From contig NC_060885.1 of the NCBI RefSeq assembly GCF_014805685.1, positions 19,396,132 through 19,460,131 of the forward strand: a DNA stretch of 64,000 bases, read 5' to 3'. The notes under the pieces were generated by a model, which was not told the DNA's origin, did not search any database, and saw only the letters and a program-made list of their open reading frames with translations. The translations under genes and the position numbers were made by a program. Every line of letters starts with the position of its first letter. Within the stretch, counting starts at the first letter, position 1. Of this stretch, positions 46,905-64,000 are shown piece by piece. This DNA is from Silurus meridionalis. Taxonomy: Eukaryota; Chordata; Actinopteri; Siluriformes; Siluridae.

Positions 46905-49900
46905 TTTAACAGAAACTCCCCAAGGTCTGCTATAGGCGCATTCCGCAAGAACAGCAAAAAACTGTTAGCCAAAATCAATAACACATTAAATGAATAAAAT
47001 TGAAGTATTAATGTACTTCCCAAAGCAATCCAGAGGTAATATAGTGCGCAAATTCAAGCCACCTTTAATCGATTTTACTGTCCGTTTACTGGTTGTGATT
47101 ATGCTCCCGAAATTGTTTCTGTGAAAGTTGTTGCTGTTCATAGAACATGTAGGAGATGGAAATGTGTTAAATCTGACAGAATCGAGTACAGTCACACATG
47201 GTGAAAGCAATCTTTCAGTCACACATCCACACACATTGGTGACAGACACAAAAATAAATTGCTTCAAAGACTGGAGGGCTGGATCAACAGCTTCTCAACA
47301 CTTCCCACCAATTCTTCACTTTCTGTCATCCTCAGTCAATCCAAAAAATTAAAGTCAGTAAGGTGAGCAGAGAGGTTAATTGGGACCTGGACCTGAATCG
47401 CACTCGGACAGAGGTGACAAAACGAAATTATGATTTCTAGTAGGCGGAATGGGTGAAATGTCACCGACCAAACGAGACGTGATCAATCAGTTTAACGTGT
47501 GATGGCAATCCATCATTTTTAACACAGCGGTTTAACAGTCATGGTCCTCAACTCTCTGCAAGTGCTCTGCACATTTTAGTGTTCTCTAGCATCAGGCTGC
47601 ACTTCTCAGCTCATTAACAACCCTTAGGGAAGCCTAAAACCTGCAGTAATACAGAAGCAGAGCTGGAAACGGATAAAGAGCCTGTTGATGCCATACACAG
47701 GTGCATTGACGCTTCAGTGCATTGCCTAACAGCCTCACCATAATAATGCCCACTGTGGAAACAGGTTCAGCATAACTCATCTTACTGACTCATTAAGTGC
47801 AGGATAACAATTTAGATGGTGATTCCACATTAATATTCCGCTATCTTCAACACTTTTCGGCTCGCCTATAGACTTTAAAGGCGTTTTTAAGGAGCCGAAA
47901 GACTCTCAGTACAGCGCACAATACAGAACCCTGGAACATCTCTGGCAGTGGTGCTTCTATTCAATGCGCATTTTTTCCCCCAAATGAATATTAAAAAAAA
48001 CATCTCGATGCACGATCATAATAAAAAGTCATGCTCCAAATAAATATAATTATCTCTTGCTTAAATTAGCTGTTTTCTTGATTCTAGCAAACTGACTTGC
48101 GGAACACAAATCACTTTCATATTAAGGCTTGACCAAGTCTATCTCTTTCTCCCATTCAACTTCACTGTACCCTTTAGGAACACAATTAAAAGGTCTAACA
48201 GAAACATGGTGCTATTTTGCATTTCATGCCAATACCTGTAAGGTCTTCCGAAGAAGGTTTTTAAGCTCCTTGGTTCGAAACAGACGAGGATTTATTCCGC
48301 GCTCTTCCAATTCAGCTTTCTAAACATCTTCTACACAGACTCCACCGCACACTCACCACTCACACACACAGTGCATGCATACATCTCACTGTGCTCTCAA
48401 ACGCTGCCAATGTTCCCAGCGTTTGGGGTTGCCAGGTTGTTCCGAGTTGTTGCAACCAGAATCATCTTTCTTTGATCAAACGGCTCCAAACAGCTTTATA
48501 TAGAAGAGCTACAGAAATATTTATGACCCACTCCATAGAATAAATTCAAATAATATCGGTTAAAAGAGTTTATTTCTAATCCAAATGCTATTTTCTAAGA
48601 TTGATACGTGTGCGGGTTTAAACTCAAGCTGGCAACACTGGGACTGGCAGGGTTTGGGGCTGAATGGCTGCCTTGGGCGATAAGTTAAGGCTGAGAGGGA
48701 GATGGCCAGTGCTGACATGAAGCCTACGTTTCCAAATTCATATTAGATTACTAATTAAATGTCTTCTTATAAATTTCATTACTGCGTTATGTGGTTTTGC
48801 TTGTAGCCTCATGTCATTAAAGCAGCCCTGGGTCACTGCAGTATTTCTATTCTGTAGTGAAGTACATGCAGGTTTGCAGACGCCTTTTATTCAGTGCAAC
48901 CTACGAAAGTGCTTTGTACGGTCAATCAATACATATCCTTATATCCATTTCTATGTAAACATACAGTTTCCACTTGGGTTTTCTGAATGAGTTTGTGTGT
49001 GTGTGTGTGGGTGTGTGCAAGGCTCACTGCAATGGACTGGAGTCCCATCAAGTGTGCATTCTCATCTCACGCCAAGTGATCTCACATCCTGCCAGGAGTG
49101 AATAGCACTACGACCTGAGTGGCCTAAATAGATACAAAAGGCCTCTCCTGGTGTTGTATCAAGTGATGTGCAGAGATGTGGAACTGGTAACAGCGACATG
49201 ATCCAGGCACAGTGTATATATAGGAGAATATGCGTGCATAGAGAAAAATGCCAGGTTACACAATTCCAGATTTCGATGAAAAAGAATAAACATATTGGTT
49301 CCTTTATTACAAACATTAATGAGTTTTTCTCAATAAATAGTGTAGAAATAATGTCACAGTAATAGGAAGATTGTGTGAATATATTTGATATAAGAAACTA
49401 GGCAACTATGTTTGTCTTTGTGTGTGTCAACTATGTCTTTGTGTGTAGAATTTCATATATAAAAAAAGATTCTGGCCCTTACTAAAAGCTATCAGTGATA
49501 AATTTCACCTGGGCAATGTACTGTAAGCCTTAGATGTATAGGGTCTATCTCCTATTTAATCTTAATTCTGAGAGAACCTGAACAGTGCTAAAGTGCAACA
49601 ACAACAACTGAAACTGGCAAAACTTAAAAATGTGTTAAAAGGTGTACAGAAAGAAGCACCTTGCTCATTCATGAGATGTAAATTCTTGGTGCAGTGGTGC
49701 ACTGCACTGGTCACAATGAATTTTACATACATGCAGAAATGCAATGAAACAACACTTAGGTTAGTCAATGGCCAATGCTTCTTGTCTATGCGGACTGTAT
49801 GGTTTGAACCTCAATTGACGATAAATTGATTCAGCATCAATTAAAATATACTTCTGTACCTTGCCAAATGTTTTCCATATCTACGACACCACTTTGTTAC

Positions 49901-52900
49901 TGAGTTCACCATGAGAATAAGTAATATAAAGTCTGGCCAAGGCACATACCAGTCATCCAATTATAGCAGTATCCTGACACCTCTGGCTATCAGACTCTGT
50001 CTGTCCTTGAAAGGAATACTTCAACAGAAAAAAAATTCTGGAACAATAGAAACATGGAAATACCACACAAATAGCCTGCCATTAAGCAGTCCTGTGGCTA
50101 CACAGTATGAATTACTGGTTGACAAACTTGCTTTGGTTTTGGATGGTTTTGCATGTTAACTGAAGCAGAGAGCTGCCTCATGTCCGGGTAGTGCACAGTT
50201 ATGAGCAAGAACTCGACCAACTCCCTCACATCTGATATATGGGGATGTGGAAGATAATAGGTAAAAAATGCTACCTGATGCCACCTGACTGCAAGTGGCT
50301 AACATAATGAGCAATGGTGAACAATGCCAATAGTCAGCAAAACGTGCAAAACGTGCAAAATACCAAGGACAAGATGCCAAAGAGGAATCTGTCTAATGGG
50401 ATGAGTGAGGGTACACAAAGGGATATTCCACCTAGCCCTAGTGTTGCACCTTTACTAGAATGGCTGCTTTTTGCCCTTATCAAGATAATGTGTAATATGT
50501 GTTGCTGAGCCAAAGCACAAAGAGAGAATAGTGAAGTACCCAGTCAGTGTAAATACAAAAAAAAAAATCTACTCTAGCTCTTTAATATAAATTATTTGTT
50601 ATATACACATATTAGTTTAGTCCAGTTAGCTTCACATGTCCGGTGGTGAAGTACATGATATGGCTAAAAAGGAAAACTCAGCCTAGGTGGTGGCTTGTAA
50701 TCATAGTTTACTAGAATGCAGGCAGTGCGCAAAACTGAGAAGGACCACAATGAGAGAGGTGAGTGCAGTATTTGGAAACATCCATAAATAACTCATCGAC
50801 AACATGGTGAGTTATAGTTAACAATGCAACTAAATATTGTGGGATTACAAATCAACTAGAGGATAGACTCAAATGAAAATTTCTCTCAACACAGCTGAAT
50901 AGACAATAGCAGACAATATTGAACAGCTTGGAATTCACCAGGTTTTAGGCAGATAGCGTCATGCAAGAGAAGGTGTGCAGGAGATTTGGTATCTGCATGA
51001 TGTGAAAAATAAGAAAGAGAATGATAACTATAGGAAAGTGATATTTATGGGAAATATTATGTGATACATTACTTAGTGACTTTGGTGTCAACAAGAATGT
51101 GTCTAGATAATATTCACTACCTTTGGAAGATTTTTTGTACACAGGTGTATATCGGATTTTTCCAAAACATTGAATGAGGTATACCACTCAGGAGTATGTT
51201 CTTGCATACAATAGGACTGTTGTGAGTGTTGTGGGTGAAGTGATTATGTTCTTTAAAAACTCTTTGTTCTATCCAACACATATCTGCATGAATGTAATTG
51301 ATTTTTCAGTCTGTCACAATCATTTCCACAAGATTGCTCTGATGGGGTGAGACAGGAAAATCATTAATTCAGCATTAAACAAAAATGTAGTCAGAGAAGC
51401 ATTTCAGTGGTACTCAGTCTGTTTGCTCTGGCTTCACCTCTTCGCAAAGAAAAGCTTCTCCTAACAATCGATCCAGTCCAATAATATTCAGGTTTTAGTA
51501 TGCAGAGCTGATTCCAAAATAGGTAACACTTGGGACTGGGGCTGTTTGCTATAACTTTGCAGTGAATTGTTCAGTGAAGTTGTTACATCAAAGTTGAATA
51601 GGGTCACTGCTGGCTGTAAAGTAGACAGGGGGGACTAAACTCAGCAAGTGAAAATGTGGTAATGGTTTGCTCAGAGCAGTTGCATATTATGTGGAACCTG
51701 AGAGAAAATCTGTTAATGAAATACCAGTGAAAAGGCTATTTCATGCCCAGTTAAGGGAGGAGGTAAAATAAAGTTCATCCCTGGCAACGGCAACATTTTT
51801 TAAAAAGCCATTAAGATAGAGCCATTTATAAAACATGGCTAGCATTGAAATGGAATAACACAATAGTAGCTCTACAGTTATTGTTATATACACAATACAT
51901 GGAATGCCACATGCTGAAAGACATGTTACCATTTTGAATGTTTTATTATTCTGGTTTGTACAAGGATCAGTAATTTGGATTCATGAAATGAATAAATGTT
52001 AAGAATGTGAATCCTGTGCATTCTGTGAGTGAATTGCATTGTAGAGAGAAAGTAAATGAATTTCCTGCAGCATATCAAAAAAGCCATTGCTTCCTCTCAA
52101 AAATCTGATTTATTCAAATAAATAAAATGACAAGAGTTTCAATGTCACCCCACATAAAAAAAATAACAAATTCTCCTTGAGGATTGTATAGACGTGATCT
52201 CTCATACTTAAGAAATGCATGTACTTATTGAAAACAGCCACACTAATTTAGAACTACAACTACAGCATCAGCAGTCTCTTTGTTTGCAGGCATCAATAGA
52301 AAGTTATTAATTTCATACAAATTTAGAATAGTCTCTATTCTATTAAAAATTCAACAATTACATTTGAAAAGTCGTCTTTATTTATATAATACATTTAAAA
52401 ATAACAATGGGTTTCGGCCAAAGTTTCGGCTAAATCTAACAATGAAATAAAAGACAAATAAAATAAGAAAAAATATTTAACATGAATAAATAAAAAGAAT
52501 AAAATTAAAGCAGCAAATCAAAGGAGAAATAAGAATATGAAAAGATAAAAACTACAGATATTATAAGAGATAGAAAATTCCTTTATATGCATGGGAAAAT
52601 GGTGAAAAAAGGGGAGGAAATCAATCAAAGCCATTGCACAAGCATTGGGCTTTGCAATACAACATTTTGGAATGTCATGAAAATGAAAGAAACCACTGGT
52701 GTACTAACAATTAAATTCTGAATGGGTTAGCCAAGAAAAAAACAAAAACAAAAACAGATGACAGAAACATTGTGAGAGCTGTAAGAGCTGTGTCGTATCC
52801 AACAGCCATCAGCAACATCACAACCCAATGTTTTAATAAGTATTTGAAAGCAGAAATATAGATACCATACCACAATATGCAAACCAGTCATTAGCAGTAA

Positions 52901-53000
52901 AATATTAGAAGGTTCAAATTGGAATTCACAATGAACTACACAAAATAGCCACACAGATTCTGAGACCAAGCTTAACCTCTAAGTAGTGGAAATGCCAAAT
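46905..53000. other. intergenic DNA upstream of vwc2
   Basis: Probably contains the vwc2 promoter and any upstream leader exon; a donor-like CTTACAG|GTATTG on the minus strand at about 48234 is a weak candidate. A fragment at about 49020-49130 (CTGGAGTCCCATCAAGTGTG, CTCACGCCAAGTG) resembles a common fish retroelement. I found no other gene. Confidence 0.4.
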
Positions 53001-53430
53001 TTTGGAGAAAGAAAGGATCTGCTCAGGATCCAAAATATACAAACTCATTAGTCAAGCACTGGTGGTACTGTTATGGCTCAGGCTTGCATGGCTGTTTCTG
53101 GAACAGGCTAATGAATCTCTATGATAGCATAACTCATGATGGTAGCAGCAAAATGATATCAGAAGACTACAGTCAGCCAATTTGCAGAGTAATGCATCCA
53201 ATCTAAATGGAAGGAACTTCATGCAGCCAAAAGACAACGACTCCAATCGAACTGCTAATACAACAAGGACTTTATTATGGGAAAAGTAGAAGGTTTTAGA
53301 TTGACCAAGTCACCACACCTTAACTCAGTTGAGCTGTGTTTCACTTCCTTGCCAAGCCATGCAGAAATAAAACAAAAACAAATAAAAACCCTTGAATTCT
53401 GTTCTGTAGATTATACTGGCAGCCAAAAAA
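53000..53430 (+). mobile_element. heavily decayed Tc1-type fragment
   Basis: Shifted pieces of the plus strand recall a Tc1 transposase: LMMVAAK near 53140, IQSKWKELHAAK near 53190, and SPHLNSVELCF near 53306 in place of SPDLNPIELAF. No ends are visible. It lies downstream of the pcbp4 stop and could be in its 3' UTR or beyond. Confidence 0.5.
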
Positions 53431-53588
53431 AAAGAGAAACAAAGACAAGAAAGATGAACTCTCAATTTTTATGCCAGTCAGGAGCTGAGCAGTTTGGACT
53501 AGGTGAACACTGGACAGGAATTGCAATAACCATTTCCAGAAGAAATGAAATCTTGACAGTCTAAAGATCATTAAATAGTAAGATACAT

Positions 53589-53594
53589 TTTAAT
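53589..53594 (-). terminator. candidate polyadenylation signal of pcbp4
   Basis: ATTAAA on the minus strand about 1.2 kb after the pcbp4 stop. No canonical AATAAA is seen closer on that strand, so this is a guess; another AATAAA-type signal lies near 53270 inside the Tc1 relic. Confidence 0.25.
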
Positions 53595-54825
53595 TTGGCA
53601 ATAGGTCCTAATTGAAAAAAAGCTTCCTCTTACAACTGAGTTTCCCTGCTTGCTGAATTTCATTTCAACATTGAAAATAATCAATATTTTTTGCATAGTT
53701 TTGTATATTACTTGACCAGGGCCCCAATTTGTCATCGACAGTTCTTGTGGAGTCTGGATGACCAAATATAATGACTTTATAATGACTTTATAAAATAACT
53801 GTCTTGTCATTATTCAAATGGACACTATTTTGACAGCCAAAGATTTTTATCTATAAATTTAGTCACAGACATTTTTACAGATAGACATTTCTACCAGGTT
53901 TCAATAGGAGCATACCACATATAATCATTAAACAGTGAATATAAATATACTTAAAACAATAAATAGACTGGTCATAGCTTAGATTTTTCCAGTAATATTT
54001 AGTAAAGTTAACATTTTTCCTTTTGAAATACTAAATGACATGAAGCAGTCCAAAAGGAATGTCAGAGGCTGCATGTTAGCATTACTTAGAGACCCCAAGC
54101 CAGCTACTACTGCAGAGACATGGGGGAAAAGGAGCACACCATCAGGGACAAAGGACTACAAGTATTAATAGTTGATAATATTTATAACTCAAATATAACC
54201 CATTTTCTGTGCTGAGTCCCACCACCCTCTCTAATGCAGTCTTTGTGAAAAATTTGACTTGTACATAGTTACTGTTAAATGTAAGCAAAAGAAACAGCAT
54301 TAAAACTACAAATAAAACAATACAATTACAAATAAACATTGTATAGTGCCATTTGTAGACACACAGCTCATTTCCTTGCCTACTACAGACAAGACTAATA
54401 TTTGTATATCTGACCTCAAATAATTCAAATAAATCTTTCTATAACATTTCTACATATTATCGCAATTAAATATATTCCATAAAAGAAATTCCATGTGACT
54501 ATTTTAGATTAAGTAAATCCAAAGTATTTGTACTCAAAACATTGTTTGAGCAAGATCCACATTCTGTAACTATAATTACATTAGTTATGGTTATAAAAAC
54601 GGGGGGAATGGAGTGTCAGAAATAGGTTTATGGCTTGATATCACTATCTAAAACATAAATGAAATGCCAAAAGAAATGCAGTATGATGTAGGATGCATTT
54701 CATTTGTTTTCTGTTCATTTGCATAATATTGTTCAGAAATATACGAAAGATGATATAATTTTCAAGGTTGTCAAAGATGCCCAAAACCAGAAAACAGAAT
54801 TTAAATGTAAGATTGTCAGTACTGG

Positions 54826-61121
<6,296 letters not shown>

Positions 61122-61389
61122 ACTTCTTGATGATCTGGACACTTCACAGTTTCAGACAGACAGGCTCTGTGCAGACAAACAGATAAAGACGTTAACAATT
61201 CAGTCAGCCTAACAGACACTGAAGCAACTGCAATTCAATAAGCATTCTCAGCGACAAGCAATTCCAATCTCTACATATTTGATTATTTTAATAAACCCTC
61301 CAGCTACAAAAAAAGTGAATCCTCAATAACACTCTGAACAATATTCAATTCTAGACTTGTCTGTTTTTTAACTTACTTTACTGTTGGAA

Positions 61390-62230
61390 TTAAAACTGTT
61401 GTGGTTTGTTTTCTAAGCTTCAACAAGAGCTGTTTGTTTTCTTGTTGGGTTGTTCTGATACAGTGATACTAATTATGTCTAAACAGGTTGCAAAATGTTC
61501 TACTTTTACTGAGTTTCATTTAATAATGCGCCAAATGTTTTCAGTGGGTAAAATGTTAGGTTTGGTCAGCCAGCAGGCAACATTTCATCTGACTACAGAA
61601 GAGTTTTCCCACTTTGTCTCAGTCCATTTGAAATTAACTTTGGCCCAGGGAAGATAGCGGTGCTTCTAGATCATGTTCACATACGGCTTCTTCTGATTTG
61701 TGAATGGCATTGTGAACTGTGTTTACAGACATTTATTTCTGAAGGTGTTTCTCAGCCATGCAGTGATTTCTATTACAGAATCATACCTGTTACCAATGCA
61801 TTACCTGAGGGCCCAAAGATTATGGGTATTTTATGGATATATACAATAATATTGCTTTTTACTCTTGTCCATTGCACAAAGGGATTTCTCCAGATTGTCT
61901 GAATCTTTTGATGATACTATGTACTGTAGATGATGAGATATTCAAAATCTTCACAATTTCATGTTGAGAAACATACAACATATTCTGAAATCGTTCGTCA
62001 GTTTGTAAATGCAGTTTTTGCAGATTGGTGAACCTCTGCCCATATATAATTCTGATTCGGAACATTTGAGATAGTAAATTTTCTCAGTTTTTTATTTGTT
62101 TAAATTGTAAATTGTTTTTAGTGTTCAACTGAGAAAAAAACAAATGGGCTTATGAGATTTGCAAATCATTGCATTCTATTTTCATGTACATTTTACAAAG
62201 TGTCTCAGCTTTTTTGAAAAGGGTTTGTAT
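61390..62230 (-). mobile_element. Tc1-type transposon fragment in a pcbp4 leader intron
   Basis: The same family as the copy at 23.3-25.4 kb. The minus strand keeps the N-terminal DNA-binding part at 62065-61859 (ILNISSSTVHSIIKRFRQSG, helix-turn-helix) while the catalytic part is scattered and mostly deleted. The right end near 62150-62230 (GAGATTTGCAAATCATTGCA, then a degraded terminal repeat) is present. The left end is unclear. Inactive. Confidence 0.72.
61859..62065 (-). pseudogene. Tc1 transposase helix-turn-helix remnant
   Basis: 68 open codons matching the paired-like DNA-binding region of a Tc1 transposase. The domain is truncated, and stops and deletions follow, so it is a relic. 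Confidence 0.7.
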
Positions 62231-62515
62231 TGTTAGTATTCATATTGTATGTATTCATATTTTAAATGTCTGGGAGGTCACAAGGTCAAGCTTTACAGGT
62301 GCAATCAAAAAGGTCTTGTGTTCACAAAAGGCCTTTAAAGGTCTTTGGTGAATATTTTCTGTAACAATATTTAGTGTGCAGTTTTGCACTGAAATTTTTA
62401 CCATATTTGCTATTTGCCTCATGAATCCATGCAGGTCACAGAATGTGTTTAATTTGAATTTAAGGTGGTTCAGAATAATAATACTCCACCAACTGTTTGT
62501 TTTCCGTATACTTAC

Positions 62516-62570
62516 AAGAGATATGAATTAAGCAGACCTCTCTCTTTGTCGCCATTTTATTCTTGCAGAA
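62516..62570 (-). other. pcbp4: pcbp4 non-coding leader exon
   Basis: 55 nt between acceptor CTCTCCTTTCAG and donor CTCTT|GTAAGTATAC. It contains ATGGCG at 62555 in good context. Spliced to the next exon, that frame reads MATKREVCLIHIS and stops at the junction, so it is an upstream ORF and not an alternative N-terminus. Confidence 0.6.
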
Positions 62571-63438
62571 CTGAAAGGAGAGTGTAAACATTTATTGAAA
62601 TAACCAAACCAACACAAAGACAAGTGTTTTAACTGTCTTTAGCTGAACTTAAAGATTTAAGTTATAATAAGAGATCTGTATCAAAAGAAAAGGTTTTGAG
62701 TATTACTACGCTTCAGTGCTCTGCTGGTCCATCAGGTAAACACATCAAACAAGCAGCAACAGCCTTGCCTAATCCTATAGGCCAGGATTTATTTGGCTAA
62801 TGCTAAATCCGTTTTGACCCATTTCTGTCTCCTCAAGCTTGTCAGCAGTCCCCCAGACCACAAAAACCACTCTATTACGCATAGTAATAACAAGGGCAGA
62901 TGCATAGTTAATATAGATTACATTTTTTTCCACAGATCACCTGGTCCTTAGAAAACCCTAAGAAAACTGTGATATTAGGGTACATTTTTTTAAACAATTT
63001 TAAAGTAAACTGATACAGTTTTTAAACTTTGCTTTTAACTTAGACAAGCAAATCCTGTTAACAAATCAGAATTTATGCAGGAGTGATAATTAAGTGATAT
63101 GTAATACGTTTTTTAAAATTCATTACTTTTTCAATCTTTATCTTTGAATAAACTTTGTTTTAAGTATAGATATTAAGAAATCTGTTTAGAAATAAGACAA
63201 TGGATTTGGTACACGCAATCATGTTTGACAATAGGCACGTTTAATAATGTTTAGCTGAAATTCTTATAATTCCTACAAAAATCTACTTCACCAACCATAT
63301 ACATACTCATTATAAGATTTTTCTTCAAACGAATTTTTCTTTGTAGAAACTTTCAATGTACGCAGTGTAAGATTACAAGAATAACTCTGTTATTCACTCT
63401 GTAAATGTGACAAGTAGCAAGTTAGCAAACTAACTGAC

Positions 63439-63620
63439 CTGCTGGTATGATTGAGGTTGAGGCAGTAGGTTGGTGTCAGTCAGTTGCTTTTCCCCTCTTG
63501 TTTGCCCTGTTTCTCCAACAATGTGTGTGAGTGTGTGAGTGTCCAGTGGCTGTATGGTCCCGTAATGAAGAATTGCCCTCCTTTGTTGTCAGCTGTATTC
63601 AGAGAATAGACAGATGGCCA
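63439..63620 (-). promoter_or_regulatory. possible pcbp4 first exon and promoter region
   Basis: A donor-like ACCAGCAG|GTCAGT on the minus strand at 63438 ends a region with mixed composition extending to about 63600. The donor is only moderate and no core promoter motif is clear. It is plausible because another leader exon follows at 62570. Confidence 0.3.
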
Positions 63621-64000
63621 AGCGCCCGAAGCTCTACCCGAATGAGACTATCGTTACTGTTTTCCCCCCACTGTATTAGTCTCAGATAAGCCTATACAGC
63701 AGGGGAGGCCAGCTTGGAGTTCCTTACTTAATACAGTTTGTCCTATCAGGGGAGTAGTGAGAGCAGTAAATTTAGAAAGAATACATTGGCTTTATTTTAT
63801 TCTCCTCAAACTTATCAACAATTTAACTTGCAAACAAAACAAAAAGAAACAGATGACTAGTACATTTAGACCTGTGAAATTTGTTCAGGACAGGGTAGCA
63901 AGATATTTGGCAAACATTGATAAATATTTTCTTTTTGTTTTAATCAACAAAGTATTTCTAAACTTATTGTGTCACATTATTATGGATAGAAAGACACAGA

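Overview
The window is animal nuclear DNA, almost certainly from a teleost fish. Coding sequence is split into short exons with GT-AG introns. There are many dinucleotide microsatellites, at least seven decayed Tc1/mariner-type transposon copies of kinds common in fish, and tRNA-derived SINEs. No bacterial-style gene organisation is seen. The mixture of Tc1 families suggests an otophysan fish such as a catfish relative, but that part is only inference.

Three protein genes can be assembled exon by exon. All lie on the minus strand, and all close in frame. (1) 8598-13720: eight coding exons giving 376 codons plus stop, best explained as spata48 (spmip7), a sperm microtubule inner protein. (2) 33998-46819: vwc2 (brorin), a secreted BMP antagonist, in three coding exons giving 309 residues; its introns are large and filled with repeats. 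(3) 54826-62570 and probably to about 63439: a poly(rC)-binding protein with three KH domains, best matched to pcbp4. It has twelve coding exons giving 428 residues, including exons of 24 and 33 nt, plus at least one non-coding leader exon. Human VWC2 and SPATA48 are neighbours on 7p12 in the same relative orientation, so that pair looks like conserved synteny. I could not find zpbp, which lies between them in human.

Layout: 1-8.5 kb is non-coding with a CpG-rich, promoter-like block at about 2.18-2.72 kb. spata48 runs from 8.6 to 13.7 kb and carries a solo LTR in one intron. 14-33 kb is repeat-rich intergenic DNA with a nested transposon (23.3-25.4 kb), a Tc1-type MITE holding interstitial telomere repeats (28.35-28.72 kb), a SINE (30.0-30.2 kb) and two more Tc1 elements (31.0-31.4 and 32.5-33.6 kb). 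vwc2 runs from 34.0 to 46.8 kb; its second intron holds a Tc1 relic, a SINE and an unexplained ORF block at about 40.4-40.9 kb. 46.8-54.8 kb is intergenic with one decayed Tc1 copy. pcbp4 fills 54.8-63.5 kb.

The three genes do not form a pathway: one is a sperm axoneme component, one an extracellular BMP modulator and one an RNA-binding regulator. The strongest structural oddities are a perfect 35-bp inverted repeat just inside vwc2 intron 1, the transposon-in-transposon insertion, the retroelement fragment with an 18-bp target duplication inside an older repeat, the solo LTR with a clean 5-bp duplication, and telomere repeats inside a MITE. I found no clearly undescribed gene system. All family assignments are from memory of family sequences, without database searches.
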